Source: Lagopus muta
Taxonomy: Eukaryota > Chordata > Aves > Galliformes > Phasianidae
Direction of reading: 5' to 3'
Assembly: GCF_023343835.1 (NCBI RefSeq)
Contig: NC_064437.1
Coordinates: forward strand, 25,085,001-25,149,000
DNA: 64,000 nucleotides
Each line of letters opens with the position of its first letter. Position 1 is the stretch's first letter. A program made the translations under genes and the position numbers. This document shows positions 12,501 to 23,072 of the stretch, piece by piece. The notes beneath the pieces are model-generated. The model searched no databases and had not been told where the DNA came from. It saw only the letters and a program-made list of their open reading frames with translations.

Positions 12501-15500
12501 TTGAGCAACACTGTGTCTTCCAGATGTTTGGCACGGCTCATGGTCCAACACAGAGCTTCTGGAACATACGTTGTGTTCCTTTGCCTCAGAGATCCATTTA
12601 GATGTGTTTGGAAGGACCTGTGGAGCTATGGCTGTTCACAGTCTTACTAGCTGAATATAGGAGGTGGTTGCCCCATCCCTGGAGGCATTCAAGGCCAGGC
12701 TGGATGTGGCTCTGGGCAGCCTGGTCTGGTGGCTGGGCAGCCTGGGTCTTGGCGACCCTGCACATAGCAGGGAGGTTGAAACTAGATGATCATTGTGGTC
12801 CTTTTTCAACCCAGGCCATTCTGTGATTCTGTGAAGGCTTCACGCTCTGCTTACCAGTGGCGCATCTTGCCCATGGTGGGGGAGATAGGGTTGGAGAACA
12901 GAACCATTGAGTTTCTTCCCATTTTCCAAGAAGGAAAGGTGGAAATACAGTCAGTATATTTTATGTTCACAGCAATTTTACGTCTTTATTTCCTGCCTCC
13001 TCCTCTGTCTGCAGCAATGAGTTTGATGTGAGCCCTGTGGGCCACGATGACATCAGCTTGGCTGACATGTATCGGTGGAAGGTCTCGGCTTATGCCCCCT
13101 GCAGCTCCACCTGCACTTCAGGTAGGTAAAGACCCAGAGCTTACTTTGAAGACTGCTTTTGTCCTGGTGACTTCTGTAGTTGGAATCCACTCAGCAGCCT
13201 CCACTTTCTTTGCTATTTGCTTCCCTCTTTTTTGGTATCTGAAGAGGACAGATGTACTGTTTTCCCATTTCCAAATTCCATTGGTCTTAGAGTGGTGTCT
13301 TGAAGTTTCTGACTTTTGTAACAGTGGTGCAATCATAATTTCTTTAGTTTGCAGGGTGAGTTTTAGCATCAGCTTATATGAGAATTTAGGAGAGGTTTAT
13401 ATGCCAACACTCAGAGTCCATTCAGAGCATCTGGCTGGCTTTTGTCTGGAGATTTTTATCAGTTCAAGCCTTGCTGAGGTGACTGATCTTCCAGGACCTT
13501 TTTGGCTACTGGTATTTTTAAATTGCAAATAGACTTTCAGAGGCAGTGAATGCTCTTCGGTGATTTTCTAATAGCTGGGGGAGGCTTTTGGTTCTGGTGG
13601 AGCCTGACCTAGACAAGATCTTGGTTGTCCAGCAGGTATCAGTGCCTCCTATGCAATGTGTGTACGGTACGACGGAGTGGAAGTGGACGAAGCGTACTGC
13701 GATGCCCTGACCCGACCAGAACCTACACATGAATTTTGTACAGGCAGAGACTGCCAGCCTCGGTGAGTGGAAATGACATCTGCTCCCCCTGGGGAATACA
13801 CGTCTTTGTAAGGATCATTTCCTGCTCACAGTATGCAGCCATTTCTGGTCTGGAAGATGTACTTAAACAGCTAAACCTGTGTATCCTCATGTAAGTGAAA
13901 AGAGGGAAGGAATTTTCTGTGTCTAAATTACCCGCTAAGCACAAAGTTGTTTTTCAAGACCACAGACCTACACCTGATGAGCAGATTCATAGCAGCAGTT
14001 AGTGGGTCAGGGAGTCCCAGGCACACGAACACTCCCCAGCCACCCTCCATCCCCGGGTCACTTACGTGGGTTTTGCTTTGTGCTTTCTCTCCTGGGGACT
14101 GTTTGTGGAGGTGGGAAACGAGCCGGTGGAGTGAGTGCTCCAGGACCTGTGGCGAGGGCTACCAGTACCGCACCGTGCGCTGCTGGAAGATGCTGGCTCC
14201 AGGCTTCGACAGCTCTGTTTACGATGACCTCTGCGAGACAGCTGGGCTGGCCAGGCCCATAGAAAGGAAAGCCTGCAAGAACAAGGCCTGCGGACCCCAG
14301 TGGGAGCTCTCAGGGTGGTCTGAGGTAGGCATCGGGGGAACTTTGCATCCAAGGATGAGCCGGGGTCTGAAGGAAAATGACAGATGTTGGGTGCTTCCCG
14401 CTGGCGAGCGCTGAGGAAGCCCTGCCCAACTGCACGCTCACTTTTACTCACTTTTCTCCTTCCCGGCTGGGGCCCTTCTCCTCTCCACCAGTGCAGCAGG
14501 AGGAAAACGCCTTTGCTTATTCCTCTTGTGCTCTGCTTTGGAATCCAACTCGGTGTCATTGCAGTGCTCAGCCCGATGCGGCAGCCAGGGCACGATGAAG
14601 AGGGCGGTGCGCTGCTCGGTGGAAGCAGCCCTCTGCGATGAGTCCCAGAAGCCCAGCAGTGAGAAGGAGTGCACAGGGCCGCCCTGCGACCGCCGCTGGA
14701 CCGCTTCCGACTGGGGCCCGGTGAGTGCAGAGAGGCTGCTCCTCCATGCCCCCACTTCTGAGGGCACAGGGCTGGCAGGAGGGAGCGGATGAGCAGTCAT
14801 GCTGCTGCTCACTGTTGGCTTTCCTCTAGCAGAGGCTAGAGAAATAGTGATAATGTACATTTTTGAGCCAACGGTGTGCCCAGGTGGCCAAGAAGGCCAG
14901 CATCATCCTGGCTTGTATCAGCAGTAGTGCAGCCAGCAGTAGCAGGGAGGGATCATCCCCCTGTACTCAGCACTTGAGTTCTGTGTTCAATTTTGGGCCC
15001 TTCACAAGAAAGGCATTGAGTTGCTGGAGCTTGTCCAGAGAAGGGCAGGGATCTCCATGAGGTCTGGAGCACAGCGTGATGGGGAGCAGCTGAGGGAATG
15101 TGATGGGGCAGTGTGGAGAAGAGGAGTGCAGGGGAGACTTCACTGCTCTCTGTAACTGCCTGAAAGGAGGCTGTGGTGATGTGGAGTCGGCCTCTGCTCC
15201 CAGGTAACGATGACAGGATGGGATAGAATGGCCTCAGCACCAAGGGAGGGTCAGGTTGGGTATTAGGAAACATTTCTTCTCAGTAAGAGTGGTGAGGCAC
15301 AGGCACAGGCTGCCCAGGGAGTGGTGGAGTCCAAGGGTCTTTGGAGGTGCATCTGGTCAGGGAGTTCCATTCTCCAGGTGCCAAGAGCTCCTCAAATTAT
15401 TGAATGGAGCTCATTGAGACCTAACTGGAACTTAGAATCATGGAATCATTAAGGTTGGAAATGATCTCTAAGATCATCTAATCCAAGCATTGACCCATCA

Positions 15501-18500
15501 TCCATGTCCGCCAAACCATGTCCCTCACTGCCGCATTTCCATGTTTCTCCAACACCTCTAGGGACCCTTGGGATCAAGTACCATAGCCCCAGATCCAGGG
15601 CTCCAGACTCTCACTGCTGACCGTAGCCCCTCCACCTCCCTGGTGTGTCTAAATGCCCTTTATTCCTCCAAGTGCTCAGGTTCGTGTGGTGAGGGACGCA
15701 TAAACCGTTTCGTCGCCTGTCGCAACCTGGAGGGCAAGGTGATCTCTGACACACAGTGTGACCCAGCTGCCAAGCCCCTGGCTGTCCATCCGTGTGGAGA
15801 CAAGGACTGCCCTGCACACTGGGTGGAGCAGGAGTGGGACCAGGTAAAGCCAAGCCCAGCCTTCCGTCCTCAGCCCTGTCCCACAGGAGGTGATGGGCAC
15901 TTGGCTCCCTTGGTGGAGCAAAGTTGTACAGTGTGACCACCAGCTGCATCGTTGCTCCTTCCAAAAAGAGGGAAGAGGAAAATACCCCAGCTTGTCCCCA
16001 CCACACCCCAGTCTGTGGCACTTGTGGCCCTCCAAGCTCTCTGAGGTCCAGAGGTCTCTGGGAAGGCAGCAGTGTCTTAAGGAAGTCCTCCTCCTCTCCC
16101 ACTTCTGGCTCCCAGCTGGCAGTTGTAGGCACCTCAGCAGAGCCCCATCCAGAATCTGCACTTACACCCCCAAGATTTTGGTCTCGCTGCTAAAGAGAAA
16201 GCCCTACAAAAACCAACTGCATCTCCAGTTAATAAGAGCCAGAGGTAAGGCCTCAGCCCAGGCCCCTGTCCTGGGAGTCACTTCCAGCCCAAGAGCATTT
16301 ACTTGCCCCAGGTGCAATGAACATGGCCCAGGGGCCCTGTTCTATTAAGCCAGCAATTGCTGCCAGCCTGCTTGCCCTCTGTTGCTAGAGAGGCTATTAT
16401 GAGCTTCCATTACAAGCTGGTCCAAATCCCAGAGCACCCAGAGAGAACATCATGACACACCTGTGGGGTTTGGGCTTTGCCTTGTAAAGTCCTGAGAAAA
16501 ACAGGCATTCACGGAGCACAAAGGAGGGCTTCTAAGGAATCCTTTTTCTAGCCTTCCTAGCTGCTGACTGCGTTCAGTTGGGAGTCCCTCCAGCACAAGT
16601 AACGAGCAGAAATCATTTACAATTGGGGACCCACGGCACTCCTGTAGCCCTTTCCTGCTCTGTCCTGTGGTGTAGGTCCCACCCAATGCTGCAGTGCAGT
16701 TTTTGAGCTGTGCCTGAGTGATTAAACTCACCTGAAATCTGAAGGGCCAGCTGGGCTCCCCACTTTTGCCTGTGCCAGCTTCTTTGCTGTGCTCTCAGCT
16801 GTTCAGCTGCGGGTGAGCTGTTTGCAGGATGACTCAGGAGGGATGTGAGCCAGCTGTGCTGGCCCTGGCACTGTGAAGATGGGCACTGAGCAGTGAAGTC
16901 TTGCACTGGTAAGTGCTGCCTGAGACACCAGGGAACACAGCTAGAATGAGATTCTGCCTCCCACTGCCTGCTTCTCTCGGTGTTGTCCTGAGAGGTCGAT
17001 CCCTCCCATCTGTGCCTGCATAGCTTTGGGCTGAGCGTGGGTACTTGCCTGTGCAATCTCCTGCAGTGCACCAGCTTGGTCCCCTTGAGCCCTCACAGAG
17101 CTTGTCAGTACTCCAGGATGTAATTACTGCACAAACACGCTACGTGGTCTTTTAGGACATAGAGATATATAAAATAAGACAGAAACAGCCTCTTACATCC
17201 TTACCTTGGCTGCTCCAGGTCCCTTGTGGGAACTGCTCTCAGGCCAGCCAGGCTCAATTCAGCATCCTCCATGCTGAACACAAAACCATCTCCTGTCCCT
17301 ATTCCAGAGGAATTCAGCTCCTTTGCAGGCACCCCTTGCTCCCGTGACCCGGGCTGCACTACCTCCATCAGCCTGGTGTTAGCACGTGCATTCAGCATCT
17401 TTTGAGCAGGATGCTACCTTACCTGAAGCTCTACAGCAGAGCAGCAGTTTATGTTCTACTTCCCAGTGTGATGCCAGCTGCGGACGAGGGACAAAGAGCC
17501 GGGTTGTCCTGTGTGCAGGGCTGGAGAATGGGGTGTACAGGGAGTACCCTGAGAAGCGCTGTGAGGCTGCACAAAAGCCTGAGGAGCAAGCTGCCTGCTT
17601 CATGAGGCCGTGTTCAACCTGGTTCACTACCTCCTGGTCTCAGGTACGGCTCAGCATGGCAGGGAAGTGGGAGAAGAGCTAACCCTGGGTGGTGGAGCGC
17701 GACCTGCAGTGAGGATTGCCAGCAGTTCAGTCTGCTGAGGGCTCTGTTGGGTCTGGGTGGGACGACAAGCTCTGCTTTTTAGCAGACCAGGCAGCAAAAG
17801 AAAGGACTGGCCCCCAGCAGGTGGAGAAAACCTTTGAGCTCGTGGATTATTGCCTCAGGCAAAAGCATGTACCACTGCAGGTGATGCAATCATGTCTTCT
17901 CTGCCAGCAGTTGATGTTCTGTCCTCTTGATTGCTTTACTTAGCATTTAGTGAATGGGGGGGAGGTGAAGCTGCCATTTTGTCCATCTTCTAAAACAGCA
18001 TCAGCCTTCAAAGCAAAACCAACTCCGAGCTGCGTTAAAAAGCAGAAAGCAACCTCCTGCCTCATCTTAGAGAGGCTCTCTTCAAGCAGCCGGAGGAGAG
18101 CCTGAGTTTGGGCTTAGATCTGACCCAAACCTCTTTGAGAGCAGTCTCCAAAGCACAGACTGCCAGGTCTCAGTGGAAGAAAGAGCTCGGGACCTACACC
18201 TCAATGAAAACCTACCTCTCATGCTCTCTCTCCTCTCCCTCGATCCCGACAGTGCAGCAAGACATGCGGTGCTGGCGTGCGACTGCGCGAGGTGAAGTGC
18301 TACCAGGGGGAAGCGCTGGCCCAGGGCTGTGACCTTGCTACCAAACCAGAAGGCAGGCAGATGTGTCAGCTCCAGCCGTGCCCCACAGAGGCCCCAGGTG
18401 AGACTGGGAGAGCAGGGAGGAGGAAGAGCCCTGGGAACCTTTCGCTCCCTCCAGCTCTCAGCTTGGGGAAGCGTGTCTGCTTTGTAACCCCTTCTGTGGT

Positions 18501-18635
18501 TGCTTCTGCTCCCCAGAAGAAGACTGTGAAGACAAAGCGACGGCCAACTGCGTGCTTGTGCTGAAGGTGAAGCTGTGCTCTCACTGGTACTACAGGAAGG
18601 CTTGCTGCCGGTCGTGTCGCCTCAAGTCACCGTGA
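569..18635 (+). CDS. ADAMTSL2-like: ADAMTSL2-like secreted matrix glycoprotein (18 coding exons, complete)
   Basis: Coding exons: 569-637, 5214-5356, 6595-6670, 7149-7251, 8158-8303, 8952-9075, 10348-10428, 10610-10785, 11037-11355, 11944-12364, 13015-13121, 13636-13762, 14111-14324, 14565-14720, 15673-15843, 17467-17643, 18253-18397, 18517-18635. All joins use AG/GT sites and keep phase, giving 957 residues (human ADAMTSL2 is about 951). The start ATG has a G at +4 and opens an eight-leucine signal peptide (residues 1-22). Thrombospondin repeat 1 begins at W42 (WWGEWSSW, then CSRSCGGG, with WxxW C-mannosylation and CxxSCG fucosylation motifs). A Cys-rich region (about 97-200) and spacer (about 205-330) follow, then a poorly conserved linker (about 330-565), six thrombospondin repeats (about 565-920) and a PLAC domain ending [10 protein letters not shown]. 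It has no metalloprotease domain, as in all ADAMTSL proteins. Known for the family: ADAMTSL2 binds LTBP1 and fibrillin in the matrix and tunes TGF-beta signalling. Position beside FAM163A suggests an ohnolog, not ADAMTSL2 itself. The linker exons 9-10 are the least certain. Confidence 0.9.
894..906 (+). repeat. poly-G tract in intron 1
   Basis: A run of about 12 G within the first 300 bp of intron 1 of the ADAMTSL2-like gene. The rest of this 4.6-kb intron (638-5213) holds short simple repeats (a CA run near 4375-4388 and the ATCC run listed separately), and I recognise no transposon or other gene in it. Confidence 0.6.
5139..5162 (+). repeat. (CATC)n microsatellite
   Basis: About six tandem copies of a 4-bp CATC unit, lying about 50 bp upstream of the exon 2 acceptor of the ADAMTSL2-like gene. 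A simple repeat. Confidence 0.85.
12661..12836 (+). repeat. CR1 LINE 3' fragment
   Basis: Matches the CR1 3' region: the 'ccatccctggaggcattcaa' stretch, 'gggcagcctgg', 'catagcagggaggttgaa', 'gatgatcattgtggtccttt' and the terminal 'attctgtgattctgtga' tail. Plus orientation, 5'-truncated, in the intron between exons 10 and 11 of the ADAMTSL2-like gene. Confidence 0.85.
14862..15370 (+). repeat. CR1 LINE fragment
   Basis: About 500 bp of diverged CR1 in plus orientation. It contains 'gtgcccaggtggccaagaag', 'ctgtactcagcact', 'ttgtccagagaagggca', 'ctgcctgaaaggaggctgt' and 'ggctgcccagggagtggtgg', in the order of the CR1 reverse-transcriptase 3' end. The 3' tail is missing or very diverged. It lies in the intron between exons 14 and 15 of the ADAMTSL2-like gene. 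Confidence 0.85.
15432..15556 (-). repeat. CR1 LINE 3' fragment, reverse orientation
   Basis: Begins with the reversed CR1 3' tail ('aatcatggaatcattaagg') and continues with 'ttggaaatgatctctaagat' and 'catctaatccaagcattgac'. This is the usual minus-strand CR1 pattern. It ends about 115 bp before exon 15 of the ADAMTSL2-like gene and faces the plus-strand CR1 just upstream. Confidence 0.9.
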
Positions 18636-19032
18636 CTGCTGCCAGGCTGTAGTTCCCTTCCAAGTTCAGGGCTGTGAGCTCCCTGAGCCAGACTTTACCA
18701 CTTGAAGCCACCTCACTTGGCTTGGCCGTGGAGCCAGTCCCTGTAGACCAGCCTGCTCAGCGAGAAAGGACTCCTAGGGCTTAGTCATCACTGTTCCCTC
18801 TCCACCAAGAGGATTTTACTGAAGACAAACCACCAGTTCCTAGAAAGCTACTGAGAAGTGAGTTGGGAGAGCCTGTCCCTGTTGTCAGTCGCCTCCAGAG
18901 AGCTCTGGTTGGAGGCGGTGGGGCACAGAGCCAGCCCACAGCAGGGCACAGGCTGCAGTCACCCCGTCCTGCCCTGCAGGTCGTTCTGCTACATGGGCAA
19001 TTTCCAAACACAGCCAAAAAATTCTGTGTCAC

Positions 19033-19038
19033 AATAAA
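19033..19038 (+). terminator. Poly(A) signal of the ADAMTSL2-like gene
   Basis: A canonical AATAAA lies 398 bp after the stop codon, which makes a short 3' UTR of about 420 bp. A very G-rich stretch follows at 19082-19155, as often seen downstream of cleavage sites. Confidence 0.7.
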
Positions 19039-19081
19039 GAGCTAAACTGTCACCTGTTGTTTTGGGGATGTGTGCGCCTAG

Positions 19082-19155
19082 GCGGCGGGGGGGGGGGGGC
19101 AAGGGAGGAGGAGGGTGAGAAGAGAAACAAGCAGGAGCAGGTGGGGGGGGTGGAG
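19082..19155 (+). promoter_or_regulatory. G-rich tract after the poly(A) site
   Basis: It has a run of about 13 G, then GGGAGGAGGAGGG, then a second run of about 8 G. With four or more G-runs close together it could form a G-quadruplex or act as a polymerase pause element. It lies between two converging genes. The role is inferred; the sequence pattern is directly visible. Confidence 0.5.
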
Positions 19156-19244
19156 AAATCTTAGCATCAGGACAGCTTACAGGGCAGCTATGGATGGACC
19201 CCATTTTGTGTTGCCTGCCAAAAGAACAGAAATCACTCCTGTTT

Positions 19245-21460
19245 TGTATTTCAAAGTCCTCTTTTATTTCTGACATGGAATTTGGACCCATAGCTGAGCA
19301 ACAAAGACAGAGAATAATAACAGAGGAAATCTGAAGTGGAAAAAATCTGAGATGCCTGCCCCTACCCTGTCCTGTTCCTCCACCACCCAAACCGTACAAC
19401 CCACAGCTGTATCTCTGCTCCCTGCCCTTTCGGACTCACCCATCCATCTGCAGCTGCCAGGCCCAGGGTTTTGTGTTGGCTGTGAGGGTGACACTCACCT
19501 TTGGCCATCCATCTACCTTGGAGCTGCCTCACCTCATCAGCTGGTGACAGGTCATTTGCACATGATATGGTTGCTTTCCTCTCTTTCCTCTCATCAGAGA
19601 GGTGACCTGTAGAAGCAGAACCCCATATTCTCTCCCCACCTGGGGACTGCAAGGTGGGAAGCCTTGCTTCATGCCAAGAGGTAGAGTTGGGTAGCGGGAC
19701 ATGCCCATGGCAGCCGTGCTGTGACATTAACTTCGTGTGGCTCCAAGCAGGATGGAGACCAAGCTGAGCAGACGCTCTAGTGGGAAAGGACAGCATTTGC
19801 TGAGTTAGCCAAGAAAAACAGAGAGATGATATTATCCGGGAAGAGAATTGGATGGGAGCCAGGTGCTATCAGCCAGTGGGATCCACAGAGCGTTGCTGCT
19901 GCTAACTCTCTTCTTTCGTCCTGCCTGCCCTTATTGTGAAAGGACACGAAAAGGCCTGCTATCGCTGTCTGGAGAATGGAAGGAGACTGTAAAGGAGGTG
20001 CAGCTAGACTGAGTCTCAGCATAATGGAAACACGAGGTCTTTCTGGCCCAGAGATGGGGGAGACGGTGAATAATGTTTGCTCATACACTGTGTAAGATGC
20101 ATGCTGGGGCACGGTGTCTGGATTGCAAGGACCATCATCACTTTTGGCATTCATCCGGCTCCTTTTCTTTGGGTTGTTTGAGCAGAGGTGCCAAACCAAC
20201 AGCACGTCAGAGTGTCAATTAGCCTACTGTCTGCTAGCAAAGACATCTGAGGCTGACACAGTGTTTGCCTCCACAAGATCTCCTTCACCTGTGTTTGAAT
20301 AGGGAAGTCAAGACTTGTTGGTCCAAATCCTTCAGATGGCCAGTCTCCAAATGGTGGCAGTGAAAGAACACCCCACTTGTACTTCGGAGCAGTTCTACCC
20401 AGCATTGCAAGGGCAAGGCAAGCAGTTCCTGCTATTGCTCCTGGCAGCACCTGTGGGCTGGCTGCGTCCCTCCTCCCTGCTGCAAGCGGGGAGCAGTGCT
20501 GCGCTGTTGCTATGGAAGTGTCCATGGACGATGGAGATGTCCTTTTGGTCATTTTTCACCTAATTGGATTTGTGGAGGAGGAAGGAACTTCCCCATCTTC
20601 ATTCCGCAGATGGAGCTGTTGGCTGAGCTGTCGTCACAGCCACACAACTGCTGGGTCTGGCTCGGGTCCTCTTCCCAAAGTGAAGGGGGAGATTGTGCTC
20701 CATTGGAGCTCCTCACAAAGGAGGGGACGCAAGCTGGTGGGCTCTGCTGCTGCAAGCCAAAGCGATTCTAAACCAGCATCCTTCTGGATGGGGTCTGGGC
20801 AGGGCTTTGAGGTGACCACACTGCAGTCATCTGGCAGTGCAATTCTTGTAAGCAAAACCTCGGTCACTTATGGGCCCAAGTTAAAATCGCTCCTAAGAAA
20901 GCTTGTGAGCAATCAAAGTGGGGGCTTTGGCCACAGAGAGACCTGCCTGTGCTCACTGCCATGGGTGAACGGTCTTCACGTCCCCTCGCAGTGATCCAGA
21001 TCCTCTCCTACAACTGCAGCACAGGCTGCAGTGGGCGAAGCCGAGCCCTGTGTCAGTTCCCAGTGCAACATGAGCTGCTGACAGCGGTGCTGCGGCCAGG
21101 CGGAGCAGGATGGCCCCAGGCCCCCATTCCCACTGCACTGTGCTTCCCATCCCCATCCCGCGTGCAGGGGACGTGGGCACAGCCCCAGCTGGAGAACACC
21201 AAAGGCGCCGCTCTGGGGAGCAATGAAGTTAGTTTGTACTGTACATAGCCCTCATTAGACAAGTTCCTTCAGGAGATAGAGTAATAATTACACTTGTAGG
21301 TGCAGAGGTCACAGTCTGGATAACCTCCTCCACAGCGACCCGTGAGGCTCCGCCACTCCCCTCCATCAGGAGGGCCACGCTGCCCTCGGGCTCTCCCTGC
21401 ACGACCCCCACTATCTGCGAGCTGACAGCCCCATCCCTCGAGCGGGGTGCGTGGTGGGGG
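19245..21460 (-). other. FAM163A: Probable 3' UTR of FAM163A
   Basis: About 2.2 kb between the FAM163A stop codon and a minus-strand AATAAA at 19263-19268. No conserved reading frame, transposon or splice pattern was recognised. Open frames of up to 205 codons on the plus strand (20377-20994) look like chance. A long 3' UTR fits the human gene as I remember it. The extent rests only on the poly(A) signal. Confidence 0.5.
19263..19268 (-). terminator. FAM163A: Poly(A) signal of FAM163A (minus strand)
   Basis: TTTATT on the plus strand reads AATAAA on the minus strand. It is about 225 bp from the converging poly(A) signal of the ADAMTSL2-like gene. No better signal was noticed nearer the stop codon, though I did not scan exhaustively. 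Confidence 0.5.
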
Positions 21461-22718
<1,258 letters not shown>

Positions 22719-22989
22719 TCAAACTCTGAAAGGCAGAACATGGGGAGTGTCACCACCAAAGCATCACCGCTCCCATCCCACGTTCCCCATTGGCACTTAC
22801 CCAGGGATGCGGTGGCCGCTGGCGGTCACGCCGGCCCTGGGACGGCTGGGGGGGGCTGGCAGCTCTGCATGGCCCTGGGGAGATGCCTGTGGCACTGGGA
22901 GCAGGGACAAGGAGGAGAAGAAGCCATCAGCTCAGCCCTATGCCTGCCATCCCCATTGCCATCGTGTCCCATCAGCAGCCCTCTGTGAG

Positions 22990-23072
22990 CCGCTAATTGA
23001 TAGGACCCAAGCGCTGGCAGCTCGCAGCTGAGCAGATCTAATTACCCTTCAGCCACACGACCCTAATTGATG
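22990..23072. promoter_or_regulatory. Cluster of homeodomain-type TAATTGA/TAATTA motifs in FAM163A intron 1
   Basis: Three TAATTGA or TAATTA sites lie at 22994-23000, 23039-23044 and 23064-23070, roughly 25-45 bp apart. Further copies lie in the same intron at 23576-23582, around 23877, 23948-23953 and 25012. Such sites bind homeodomain proteins and the gene is neural in human, so an intronic enhancer is possible. No other support is visible; this is a motif-level inference. Confidence 0.3.

Noticed and set aside
20377-20994. 205-codon open frame on the plus strand
   Set aside because: It lies in the likely 3' UTR of FAM163A on the opposite strand, with no recognisable domain and no splice context. 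Probably chance.
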